The notes under the pieces were generated by a model that saw only the letters and a program-made list of their open reading frames with translations, was not told where the DNA came from and did no database searches. A stretch of DNA of 6,999 bases from positions 1 to 6,999 of the forward strand of contig CASTQR010000086.1 in NCBI GenBank assembly GCA_949451265.1, written 5' to 3'. Shown here piece by piece: positions 1-5,691 of the stretch. This stretch comes from an uncultured Eubacteriales bacterium. GTDB lineage: Bacteria > Bacillota_A > Clostridia > Oscillospirales > Oscillospiraceae. Both the position numbers and the translations under genes were made by a program. Numbering within the stretch: the first letter of the stretch is position 1; each line of letters starts with the position of its first letter.

Positions 1-218
1 CCCTCATCAGCTACGGCCCCGCCCCCCGGAACACCCTCACCCTGTCCAGCCTGGACGAGGGGCGGGCGTCGGTGGCCGTCCAGCGGGAGTTCCTCACCCT
101 GGACGGCAGGCCGGTGGACCGCCAGGAGCTGATCCTCCCCTACGACGGCGGCCCGCCGGAGCTGCTGCTGGCCCAGGCGGGGGCGGCCCTGCTGCTGGGC
201 CGCCTGCCCGCGGGATAA
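1..218 (+). CDS. 3' end of an unrecognised conserved-looking protein (partial)
   Basis: An open frame enters from the left edge, with its first complete codon at base 3, and ends at a TAA at 216-218, giving about 71 C-terminal residues. The visible protein begins LISYGPAPRNTLTLSSL and ends LLLGRLPAG. It combines a polar, beta-strand-like first half (TLTLSSLDEGRASVAVQRE) with a Leu/Ala-rich terminal helix (ELLLAQAGAALLLGRL). I see no catalytic motif. G/C-rich third positions and a well-placed terminator right after the stop support real coding. I do not recognise the family, and the start and most of the protein lie outside the window. It is separated from proB by a terminator and a new promoter, so it is probably the last gene of a separate unit. 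Confidence 0.6.
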   Translation, partial: LISYGPAPRNTLTLSSLDEGRASVAVQREFLTLDGRPVDRQELILPYDGGPPELLLAQAGAALLLGRLPAG

Positions 219-255
219 GGGAAGCCCCCGGATTTGCTCCGGGGGCTTCCCTTTT
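217..255 (+). terminator. Intrinsic terminator of the upstream gene
   Basis: A perfect 15-bp stem pairs 217-231 (AAGGGAAGCCCCCGG) with 239-253 around a 7-nt loop (ATTTGCT), and T residues follow to 255. The last two bases of the upstream TAA stop form the base of the stem, so termination is packed directly against the end of the coding sequence. The stem is strong and GC-rich, but the T run is short (252-255). Because the descending arm begins and ends with A/T pairs, it could also act weakly in the other direction. Confidence 0.9.
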
Positions 256-275
256 GCCCGCCCCTGTGATATAAT
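247..275 (+). promoter_or_regulatory. Sigma-A-type extended -10 promoter for proBA
   Basis: TATAAT at 270-275 is a perfect -10 box. It is preceded by TGA at 267-269, which gives the extended -10 motif TGnTATAAT. Seventeen bases upstream the -35 position (247-252, TTCCCT) matches the TTGACA consensus poorly and lies inside the descending arm of the upstream terminator, so the promoter probably relies on its extended -10. Transcription would start near 282, leaving a leader of about 29 nt before the proB ATG. That leaves no room for the proline T-box that controls some Bacillus pro genes. Confidence 0.75.
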
Positions 276-310
276 AACCCTCACTTTCGTAAGACAGCGA
301 GGGAAAGCAT

Positions 311-1099
311 ATGAGGATTGTGGTGAAGATCGGCACCTCCACCCTGGCCCACGCCGCCGGGCGGCTGAACATCCGCCGGACGGAGGGCCTGGTGAAGGTG
401 CTGTCCGATTTAAAAAACGCCGGGAACCAGCTCATACTGGTGTCCTCCGGGGCCATCGGCATGGGGGTGGGGCGGCTGAACCTGCCGGGCCGGCCGGCGG
501 ATATGCCCACCAAGCAGGCCGCCGCCGCCGTGGGCCAGTGCGAGCTGATGTACGCCTACGACAAGCTGTTCGGCGAGTATAACCACACCGTGGCCCAGCT
601 CCTGCTGACGGGGGAGGACGTGCGCTTCCCCCACCGGCGGCAGAACTTCATCAACGCCATGGAGCGCCTGCTGGAGCTGAACGCCCTGCCCGTGGTGAAC
701 GAGAACGACGCCGTGGCCACCGATGAAGTGGGGGAGGCCACCACCATCGGGGAGAACGACACCCTGGCGGCCATCGTGGCGGAGTGCGTGGGGGCGGACC
801 TGCTGATTTTGCTCAGCGACATCGATGGCCTGTACACCGCCGATCCCCATAAGGACGGACACGCCGCCCTCATCCCGGAGGTGCGGGAGATCACGCCGGA
901 GCTGCGCGCCCTGGCGGGGGCTCCCGGCTCCGCCCTGGGCACCGGGGGAATGGCCACCAAGCTGAAGGCGGCGGAGATCGCCATGGCCTGCGGCTGCGAC
1001 ATGGTGATCGCCAACGGCCAGCGGCCTGAGCTGTTATATGACATCGCGGCGGGCAGACCCGTGGGCACCCGCTTTCTCGGAAGGAGGGCGGAGGTATGA
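311..1099 (+). CDS. proB: Glutamate 5-kinase, short form without PUA domain
   Basis: ProB phosphorylates L-glutamate with ATP to give gamma-glutamyl phosphate, the first and normally proline-inhibited step of proline synthesis in the cytoplasm. The 262-residue protein is a single amino-acid-kinase domain. Visible motifs are VVKIGTSTL (4-12, with Lys6), SSGAIGMG (45-52), KQAAAAVGQ (68-76), VNENDAV (129-135), [12 protein letters not shown] (147-158), [13 protein letters not shown] (167-179) and the nucleotide-site [15 protein letters not shown] (210-224). It ends soon after the kinase fold, so the C-terminal PUA domain present in the roughly 365-residue E. coli and B. subtilis enzymes is absent. 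PUA-less ProB is known in other bacteria. The start is fixed by GAGGGA at 299-304, 6 nt before the ATG. The stop overlaps the proA start (ATGA), indicating translational coupling. Confidence 0.97.
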   Translation: MRIVVKIGTSTLAHAAGRLNIRRTEGLVKVLSDLKNAGNQLILVSSGAIGMGVGRLNLPGRPADMPTKQAAAAVGQCELMYAYDKLFGEYNHTVAQLLLTGEDVRFPHRRQNFINAMERLLELNALPVVNENDAVATDEVGEATTIGENDTLAAIVAECVGADLLILLSDIDGLYTADPHKDGHAALIPEVREITPELRALAGAPGSALGTGGMATKLKAAEIAMACGCDMVIANGQRPELLYDIAAGRPVGTRFLGRRAEV

Positions 1100-2352
1100 C
1101 CACTTTGGAACTGCTCCAGCACGCCAGACAGGCCAAGACCGCCATGGCCCTGGCGGACACAGAGACGAAAAACCGGGCGCTGAACGCCATGGCCGACGCC
1201 CTCCTGGACAACGCCCAGGCCATCCTCACCGCCAACGGCCTGGACGTGATCGAGGCCAAGGGCGCCGTGTCCCCCGTCATGCTGGACCGGCTGGCCCTGA
1301 ACAAGGAGCGGATCTTCGGCATGGCCCAGGGGGTGCGGGAGGCGGCCGCCCTCCCCGACCCGGTGGGCCAGGTGCTGACAAGGCGCAAGCGCCCCAACGG
1401 GCTGGCCATCGACAAAACCGCCGTCCCCATGGGCGTCATCGCCATCATCTACGAGAGCCGCCCCAACGTCACGTCGGACGCGGCGGCGCTGGCCCTGAAA
1501 GCCGGTTCCTCCTGTGTGCTGCGGTGCGGGCGGGAGGCCCACCGCTCCGCCGCCGCCATCGTGTCGGCCCTGCGGGAGGGGTTAAGCGCGGCGGGGCTGC
1601 CCCAGGACGCCCTGTGGCTGGTGGAGGACGTGTCCCGGCAGTCCGCCGTGGAGCTGATGACCGCGTCGGGGCTGGTGGATCTGCTCATACCCCGGGGGGG
1701 CGCGGGGCTGATCCGGGCGTGCGTGGAACAGGCCACCGTCCCCGTCATTGAGACGGGTACCGGCATCTGCCACGTCTATGTGGACAAGGACGCAAATTTG
1801 GATATGGCCCTGAACATCGTGGAGAACGCCAAATGCTCCCGGCCCAGCGTCTGCAACGCCGCCGAGGTGTGCCTCGTCAACAAAGATGCGGCGGGGGACT
1901 TCCTGCCCCGGCTCCGGGAGCGGCTGGTGGACGCCCGGAAGGCCAAAAACCAGCCCCCGGTGGAGCTGCGGCTGGACGAAGCCGCCGCCCGGATCATCCC
2001 CGGCAGGGCGGCGGGCCCGGACGACTTCGACACGGAGTTTCTGGACTACATCTTAGCGGTCAAAGTAGTGGACAGCCTGGAGGACGCCTGCGCCCACATC
2101 GCCGCCCACTCCACCGGCCACTCCGAGGCCATCGTCACGGCGGAGGAAGAAGCCGCCCGCCGCTTCACCGCCCTGGTGGACAGCGCGGCGGTGTACTGGA
2201 ACGCCTCCACCCGGTTCACCGACGGCGGGGAGTTCGGCCTGGGCTGTGAGATGGGCATATCCACCCAGCGGCTCCACGCACGGGGCCCCATGGGGCTGGG
2301 GGAGCTGTGCTGTTACAAGTATGTGATCCGGGGGACGGGGCAGACCCGTTAA
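1096..2352 (+). CDS. proA: Gamma-glutamyl phosphate reductase (glutamate-5-semialdehyde dehydrogenase)
   Basis: ProA uses NADPH to reduce unstable gamma-glutamyl phosphate to glutamate-5-semialdehyde, which cyclises to the proline precursor P5C. At 418 residues it has the usual ProA length. It belongs to the aldehyde dehydrogenase superfamily. Visible motifs are [15 protein letters not shown] (111-125), [15 protein letters not shown] (134-148), [10 protein letters not shown] (197-206), [14 protein letters not shown] (217-230), [14 protein letters not shown] (245-258) with the expected catalytic cysteine Cys253, [11 protein letters not shown] (338-348), and the signature [17 protein letters not shown] (367-383) followed by [15 protein letters not shown]. 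The start follows a strong AAGGAGGG site (1081-1088) inside proB with 7-nt spacing and overlaps the proB stop by 4 nt. Pairing with ProB is thought to help pass the labile intermediate between the enzymes. The P5C reductase gene (proC) is not in the window. Confidence 0.98.
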   Translation: MTTLELLQHARQAKTAMALADTETKNRALNAMADALLDNAQAILTANGLDVIEAKGAVSPVMLDRLALNKERIFGMAQGVREAAALPDPVGQVLTRRKRPNGLAIDKTAVPMGVIAIIYESRPNVTSDAAALALKAGSSCVLRCGREAHRSAAAIVSALREGLSAAGLPQDALWLVEDVSRQSAVELMTASGLVDLLIPRGGAGLIRACVEQATVPVIETGTGICHVYVDKDANLDMALNIVENAKCSRPSVCNAAEVCLVNKDAAGDFLPRLRERLVDARKAKNQPPVELRLDEAAARIIPGRAAGPDDFDTEFLDYILAVKVVDSLEDACAHIAAHSTGHSEAIVTAEEEAARRFTALVDSAAVYWNASTRFTDGGEFGLGCEMGISTQRLHARGPMGLGELCCYKYVIRGTGQTR

Positions 2353-2360
2353 CCGAAGCG

Positions 2361-2404
2361 AAGCGGCGAACGGATGTTTCACGCGAAACATCCGTTCGCC
2401 GCTT
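2361..2404. repeat. 44-bp intergenic hairpin between convergent genes (possible bidirectional terminator)
   Basis: A perfect 20-bp inverted repeat pairs 2361-2380 with 2385-2404 around a 4-nt centre (ACGC, 2381-2384). It starts 9 nt after the proA stop and ends 9 nt before the stop of the convergent minus-strand gene, the position expected of a shared terminator. Neither side has a proper T tract: after the right arm the + strand reads TCCTATG, and the minus strand continues CGCTTCGG. It is therefore an atypical intrinsic terminator. Its apex is a parS-like sequence, listed separately, so the palindrome may have a second role or another role altogether. Confidence 0.8.
2375..2390. promoter_or_regulatory. 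parS: parS-like ParB/Spo0J binding site
   Basis: The sequence TGTTTCACGCGAAACA differs from the widely conserved bacterial parS consensus TGTTTCACGTGAAACA at one base, C at 2384 in place of T. The left half-site TGTTTCAC is perfect and the right half-site GCGAAACA is 7/8. parS is the centromere-like site where the ParB/Spo0J CTPase loads and from which SMC condensin is recruited for chromosome segregation. These sites cluster near oriC. gdpP at the right end of this window lies near the origin in B. subtilis, which fits. The match is seen directly; function is inferred. One-mismatch parS sites occur in other Firmicutes, but the variant base touches the centre of the palindrome and might lower affinity. 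Confidence 0.6.
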
Positions 2405-2413
2405 TCCTATGTC

Positions 2414-2935
2414 CTAAACCGGGATAGTCAAAAAGGTGCGGATGGCCTCGCTCAAATCCGCGAACAGCGCCGCCTCCGGCGGGAAGAAGGTGAACCAGAC
2501 AATCAGCGCCCCCAGCAGGATGGCCAGCGCCCAGGCCGCCTTTTCCGTCCCCGGCCACTCGGTCAGCGGCCACAGCGCCCTGGGCAGCAGGAACCCCAAA
2601 GCCAGCGTCAGGAAGAACAGGATCAGATCCACAATCAGGGACTCCCCCCGGAACACCACGTGGTAGAGGTAGCCCGCCCCCAGCATCACCCCGCAGGCCG
2701 CCGCGTCAGCCAGCAGCCAGGGGGCCCGCCCCAGCGCCTTCCCCCGGCCCAGGATCAGCGAGACGGCCAGCAGGGGAACATAGATCAGCTTCACGTGCTC
2801 CCACACGCTCTCCCGCACGGGGGAGACCAGGGCGAACACCGGGTTGGGCAGCCACTGGAACAGGAAGTGGAGCAGCACCCCCGCCGCGGCGGCCAGGATG
2901 TAGGCCAGCAGCATTTTTTTGGTCGTTTTTTCCAT
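2414..2935 (-). CDS. DUF6512-type small integral membrane protein
   Basis: The 173-residue product is very hydrophobic, with about five predicted membrane helices (roughly residues 9-27, 48-63, 73-93, 99-118 and 132-149). The pattern LLHFLFQWLPN (21-31), then SPVRESVWEHVKL (38-50), and the C-terminal FTFFPPEAALFAD (148-160) resembles the uncharacterised DUF6512 family of Firmicutes membrane proteins. No function is established and none is proposed here. The conserved Arg/Glu/Trp/Glu/His stretch sits between helices 1 and 2. I chose the ATG at 2935 because GAGGTG (2949-2944) lies 8 nt upstream of it. A GTG three codons earlier, at 2944, falls inside that Shine-Dalgarno sequence. The gene stands alone, convergent with proA and divergent from spoIVB, with no partner that would suggest a role. 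Confidence 0.85.
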   Translation of the reverse strand: MEKTTKKMLLAYILAAAAGVLLHFLFQWLPNPVFALVSPVRESVWEHVKLIYVPLLAVSLILGRGKALGRAPWLLADAAACGVMLGAGYLYHVVFRGESLIVDLILFFLTLALGFLLPRALWPLTEWPGTEKAAWALAILLGALIVWFTFFPPEAALFADLSEAIRTFLTIPV

Positions 2936-2961
2936 CAATACCACACCTCACTTTGGTACTA

Positions 2962-2989
2962 AAGATATGCCCAAGCCTGGGCAGACTAT
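2962..2989 (-). promoter_or_regulatory. Possible sigma-E-like promoter with embedded inverted repeat, upstream of the DUF6512 gene
   Basis: Read on the minus strand, ATA (2989-2987) is followed after 17 nt by CATATCTT (2969-2962). This partly fits the sporulation sigma-E pattern ATA-N16-18-CATACAnT: the -10 has the CATA core and final T but differs at two positions. A start near 2955 would leave a leader of about 20 nt containing the GAGGTG site. No good sigma-A promoter is visible in the same stretch. A 6-bp inverted repeat TGCCCA-AGCC-TGGGCA (2968-2983) fills most of the spacer and could be an operator or just a small hairpin. This is a weak motif match. Confidence 0.25.
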
Positions 2990-3218
2990 GTTTGTCCCAT
3001 TGAAAAAATGACGTGAACCGGAAAAAACGCCAAATGCCGGACCCGCCCCCGGAACCTTCCAGCATCAAATCCGCCAGCCCGCCAAAGCGGGGCGCTGGCT
3101 GTCCCGCCCTTGTCAAACCCGCCTAACTTTCCCACGGTGAAACGCCGTCCCAGCCGCCATATTAAAAGGGCGGGCGTCGGGGCGCTGACGGAGATGGTTC
3201 CGCCAATGCCCGGCCGTC

Positions 3219-3308
3219 CGCAGTTTCAAAAGGCGGGGCGAGCGTATTCCCGCCCACCGGGGCGGAACTGCGAAAAACCCGCGCAAGCAAAAGGCGGGGC
3301 GGGAATAC
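3219..3308 (+). repeat. Nested direct and inverted repeats in the spoIVB leader
   Basis: A 14-bp direct repeat CAAAAGGCGGGGCG occurs at 3227-3240 and 3288-3301, and a shorter relative (AAAAAGGCGG) ends at the spoIVB ribosome-binding region. Stem A pairs CGCAGTTTC (3219-3227) with GGAACTGCG (3264-3272), with one T-G wobble. Stem B pairs GTATTCCCGCCC (3244-3255) with GGGCGGGAATAC (3297-3308), 12 bp perfect. The left arm of B lies in the loop of A and its right arm lies outside, so the two stems compete or form a pseudoknot. The pairings are plainly present; a regulatory role is conjecture. Confidence 0.5.
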
Positions 3309-3341
3309 AGAAAAACCCCCGCACAAAGAAAAAGGCGGTGA

Positions 3342-4394
3342 ATGGATTTGAATGAAGAAGCAAGACCATTTGTGGGGGCGGCGGCTCTGCGGGTGCTGGG
3401 GCTGCTGCTGGCGGCGGTGCTGACGATGTGGCCCATGGTGACTGCGGCCTGGGCCAGCCCTGCCGTGGTGGTGCCCGTGGGCCGGGCGGTGGGCATCAAG
3501 CTCTTTTCCGACGGCGTGGTGGTGGTGGGCACCTCCGAGGTGGCGGGGGAGGGCGGCAAGGTGAACCCGGCCCGGGACTGCGGCCTTCGGGAGGGGGACA
3601 TCATCACCCACATCAACTCCACCGAGGTGGATACCATCGAGGAGGTGTCCGCCCTCCTCCAGGAGCTGGAGGGCCAGCCCATGAGCATCCGGGCCATCCG
3701 GGACGAGAAGCAGGTGCAGCTCACCGCCACGCCGGTGCTGTGCCCCGCCGACGGGGCCTATAAGCTGGGGGCGTGGATCCGGGACTCCATGGCGGGCATC
3801 GGCACCGTGACCTTCTACGACCCGTCCACCGGGGCCTTCGGCGCGCTGGGCCACGGCATCAACGACGCGGACACCGCCCTGCTCATGCCCCTGGAGAGCG
3901 GCTCCATCCTGCCCGCCACGGTGGCGGGGGTGGAGAAGGGCAGAAGCGGCGCGCCGGGGCAGCTCCAGGGCGTGTTTGACACGGCGTCCACCCTGGGCCT
4001 GCTCCGGGCCAACACCAGCGGCGGCGTGTTCGGCACCCTCACCGAGCCCCGCTGGGCGGACGGCGCCGCGGTGCAGGTGGCGGAGCGGGACGAGGTAAAG
4101 CCCGGCCCCGCCGAGATCCTGTGTAACATCTCCGGCGACCGGGTGGACAAATTCCAGGTGGAGATCGCCAAGGTGTACGCCGAGCGGGAGGGCGACTGCC
4201 GGGACTACCTGCTGAAGGTCACCGACCAGCGCCTGCTGGACGCCACCGGCGGCATCGTCCAGGGCATGAGCGGCAGCCCCATCCTCCAAAACGGCAAGAT
4301 CGTGGGGGCGGTGACCCACGTCATGGTGGACGACCCCACCAGCGGCTACGGCATCTACGTGGGCCGTATGCTGAGCCTGGACGGGGCGGCGTAA
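3342..4394 (+). CDS. spoIVB: Stage IV sporulation protein B, S55-family serine peptidase
   Basis: In B. subtilis, SpoIVB is made in the forespore under sigma-G, enters the intermembrane space and cleaves SpoIVFA, releasing the SpoIVFB protease that activates mother-cell pro-sigma-K. This 350-residue protein has an N-terminal membrane/signal segment (about 14-36), a PDZ domain (about 60-130, with the GLREGDIITHINSTEV stretch at 81-96) and an S55 peptidase domain (about 140-345). His171 in GALGHGI, Asp295 in KVTDQ and Ser310 in IVQGMSGSPI have nearly the same spacing as the reported B. subtilis triad His236/Asp363/Ser378. The end, THVMVDDPTSGYGIYV, is typical. The protein is shorter than the roughly 425-residue Bacillus form, mainly before the PDZ domain. 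AAAGG at 3331-3335 precedes the ATG by 6 nt. spo0A, the usual downstream neighbour, is absent; an HD-domain gene with its own promoter follows. Confidence 0.96.
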   Translation: MDLNEEARPFVGAAALRVLGLLLAAVLTMWPMVTAAWASPAVVVPVGRAVGIKLFSDGVVVVGTSEVAGEGGKVNPARDCGLREGDIITHINSTEVDTIEEVSALLQELEGQPMSIRAIRDEKQVQLTATPVLCPADGAYKLGAWIRDSMAGIGTVTFYDPSTGAFGALGHGINDADTALLMPLESGSILPATVAGVEKGRSGAPGQLQGVFDTASTLGLLRANTSGGVFGTLTEPRWADGAAVQVAERDEVKPGPAEILCNISGDRVDKFQVEIAKVYAEREGDCRDYLLKVTDQRLLDATGGIVQGMSGSPILQNGKIVGAVTHVMVDDPTSGYGIYVGRMLSLDGAA

Positions 4395-4397
4395 GGC

Positions 4398-4438
4398 TTG
4401 ACAAGGGCCGGGGCGGGTAGTATGATCCTTCCATCATA
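4398..4438 (+). promoter_or_regulatory. Consensus sigma-A promoter for the HD-trmO unit, with palindrome over the -10
   Basis: TTGACA (4398-4403) is a perfect -35. A 17-nt spacer separates it from TATGAT (4421-4426), a 5/6 -10 box. The promoter starts 3 nt after the spoIVB stop, and there is no terminator between the genes, so spoIVB transcripts could also read through. The -10 hexamer is the left arm of an inverted repeat TATGAT-CCTTCC-ATCATA (4421-4438) covering the likely start point near 4433. That placement would suit a repressor operator, but a 6-bp arm sharing the -10 box could also be chance. The leader to the ATG at 4458 is about 25 nt. Confidence 0.85.
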
Positions 4439-4457
4439 GAAAAAAGGAGCGATCGCC

Positions 4458-5015
4458 ATGATACCCACCCCGGAACAGGCCTGGGAGCTGTTGTGCGAAT
4501 ACAATGAGGGGGACTTCCACCGGAAGCACGCCCGCACCGTGGGGGACGTGCTGCGCTGGTACGCCCAGGAGCTGGGCCACGGGGACGAGGCCGGCTTCTG
4601 GGAGGCCGCGGGTATCCTCCACGACCTGGACTTTGAGCGCTGGCCCGAGGAGCACTGTGTCAAGTGCCAGGAGCTTATGCGGGAAAAGGGCATCGACGAG
4701 GCCCTGATCCACGCCGTGGCCAGCCACGGCTGGGGGGAGTGCGCCGATGTGGAGCCCACCCTGGAGATGGAAAAGGTGCTGTTCGCCGTGGACGAGCTCA
4801 CCGGCCTCATCGGCGCGGCGGCCATGATGCGGCCCTCGAAAAGCGTGTCCGACCTGGAGGTCAAATCGCTGAAAAAGAAGTTCAAGGACAAAAAATTCGC
4901 GGCGGGCTGCTCCCGGGACGTGATCCGGAAGGGGGCGGAGCTGCTGGGCTGGGAGCTGGACGAGCTGATGGACAAGACCATCCAGGCCATGCGGGCCAGC
5001 CCCAACGTGGACTGA
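4458..5015 (+). CDS. HD-domain metal-dependent hydrolase (HDIG-like), substrate unknown
   Basis: The 185-residue soluble protein is a single compact HD domain with the likely metal-ligand series His24 (FHRKHARTV), His55-Asp56 (GILHDLDFERWPEEH), His90 (ASHGWG) and Asp112 (AVDELTGLIGA). HD proteins are usually metal-dependent phosphohydrolases acting on nucleotides or phosphate esters, but the substrate cannot be read from this sequence. The second half carries the distinctive RPSKSVSDLEVKSLKKKFKDKKFAAG stretch at about 125-150, which resembles a conserved small HD subfamily common in Clostridia, and ends in a helical region (VIRKGAELLGWELDELMDK). AGGAG at 4445-4449 lies 8 nt before the ATG. 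It heads a two-gene unit and overlaps trmO by 1 nt (TGATG), so the products are probably made together. Confidence 0.92.
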   Translation: MIPTPEQAWELLCEYNEGDFHRKHARTVGDVLRWYAQELGHGDEAGFWEAAGILHDLDFERWPEEHCVKCQELMREKGIDEALIHAVASHGWGECADVEPTLEMEKVLFAVDELTGLIGAAAMMRPSKSVSDLEVKSLKKKFKDKKFAAGCSRDVIRKGAELLGWELDELMDKTIQAMRASPNVD

Positions 5016-5689
5016 TGGAGCCTGTGGCCCACATCCGCACGGACTTCCCCGGGAAATTCGGTGTGCCCCGGCAGGCGGGGCTGGTGCCCGAGCTGCGGGG
5101 GCGGGTGGTGTTCGCGCCGGACTGCCGCCGCCCGGAGGCCCTGCGGGGGATCGAGGGCTTCTCCCACCTGTGGCTGATCTGGGAGTTTTCCGAAAACAAA
5201 ACGGCGGGCTGGTCGCCCACGGTGCGGCCGCCCCGCTTGGGGGGAAATGAGCGGGTGGGGGTGTTCGCCACCCGCTCGCCCTTCCGGCCCAACCCCATCG
5301 GCCTGTCCTGCGTGAAATTGGAACGGGTGGAGCTGTCCGGGCCCGACGGCCCGGTGCTCCACGTGTCCGGGGCGGACCTGGTGGACGGCACCCCCATCCT
5401 GGACATCAAGCCCTACCTGCCCTACGCCGACTGCCATCCCGAGGCGGCGGGCGGCTTCGCCGGGGAGGCCCCGGCGGGGCGGCTGCGGGTGGACTTCCCC
5501 CCCGAGCTGCTGGCCCTGGTTCCGGAGGGGGACAGGGCGGCGCTCACCGGCGTGCTGGCCCAGGACCCCCGGCCCCCCTACCAGCGCGACCCGGAGCGGA
5601 TCTACGGCTTCGGCTTCGGAGGCGTGGAGGTGCGCTTCACCGTGGGGGACGGGACGCTGGCGGTGGTGGAGGTACGGCCCCGATCCTGA
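5015..5689 (+). CDS. trmO: tRNA (N6-threonylcarbamoyladenosine(37)-N6)-methyltransferase TrmO
   Basis: TrmO (formerly TsaA/YaeB) uses S-adenosylmethionine to methylate t6A at position 37 of ACY-reading tRNA-Thr, forming m6t6A and tuning decoding. The 224-residue protein is close to the 235 residues of E. coli TrmO. Family features are the start EPVAHIRTDFPGKFGVPRQ (2-20), GFSHLWLIWEF (48-58), GVFATRSPFRPNPIGLS (82-98), the DGTPILDIKPYLPYAD stretch (124-139), and a C-terminal QDPRPPYQRDPERIYGF (183-199). I place the start at the ATG overlapping the HD-gene stop (TGATG), because homology begins there. The same frame stays open some 350 nt further upstream inside the HD gene, but that part is a shadow. 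No Shine-Dalgarno sequence is visible before this ATG, so translation probably depends on ribosomes finishing the HD gene. Confidence 0.95.
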   Translation: MEPVAHIRTDFPGKFGVPRQAGLVPELRGRVVFAPDCRRPEALRGIEGFSHLWLIWEFSENKTAGWSPTVRPPRLGGNERVGVFATRSPFRPNPIGLSCVKLERVELSGPDGPVLHVSGADLVDGTPILDIKPYLPYADCHPEAAGGFAGEAPAGRLRVDFPPELLALVPEGDRAALTGVLAQDPRPPYQRDPERIYGFGFGGVEVRFTVGDGTLAVVEVRPRS

Positions 5690-5691
5690 AC

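Larger units (their letters stand above)
2950..3341. other. Divergent intergenic region between the DUF6512 gene and spoIVB
   Basis: This gap of about 390 bp carries no gene I can support. Short open frames cross it on both strands but have no convincing start sites or recognisable protein sequence. It is richer in A runs (around 3003-3030 and 3310-3335) than the flanking genes. From left to right it holds the possible minus-strand promoter, an imperfect hairpin at 3073-3099 (GCCAGC plus CCGC pairing with GCGG and GCTGGC across a 3-nt bulge), and CATATTA at 3158-3164. The last is one base from the sigma-G -10 consensus CATACTA, the factor expected for spoIVB, but I find no -35 box at the right distance. 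The repeat-rich spoIVB leader follows at 3219-3308. Confidence 0.6.

Noticed and set aside
2936..2944. GTG start three codons upstream for the DUF6512 gene
   Set aside because: The GTG is part of the GAGGTG Shine-Dalgarno sequence that serves the ATG at 2935, and it has no ribosome-binding site of its own.
3127..3144. Second parS-like sequence CTTTCCCACGGTGAAACG
   Set aside because: Only the right half resembles parS (GTGAAACG). The left half has several mismatches and the spacing is off by about two bases, so it does not meet the standard of the site at 2375-2390.
3158..3164. CATATTA as the -10 box of a sigma-G promoter for spoIVB
   Set aside because: The -10 match is 6/7, but the nearest TGAAAC is only 14 nt upstream rather than the expected spacing of about 17-18, and the site lies about 180 nt from the start codon. 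It is kept as a note in the intergenic entry.
3110..3355. 81-codon open frame upstream of and overlapping the spoIVB start
   Set aside because: The translation is Arg/Pro/Lys-rich with no recognisable fold, there is no convincing ribosome-binding site, and it overlaps the repeat-rich leader and the spoIVB start in another frame.
3162..4319. 385-codon open frame on the minus strand opposite spoIVB
   Set aside because: It is low-complexity, His/Gly/Arg-rich antisense to SpoIVB, whose catalytic residues and PDZ domain are intact on the + strand.
4664..5014. N-terminal extension of trmO into the HD gene
   Set aside because: The frame stays open but encodes Gly/Arg-rich shadow sequence. TrmO homology begins at the ATG at 5015, which overlaps the HD stop.
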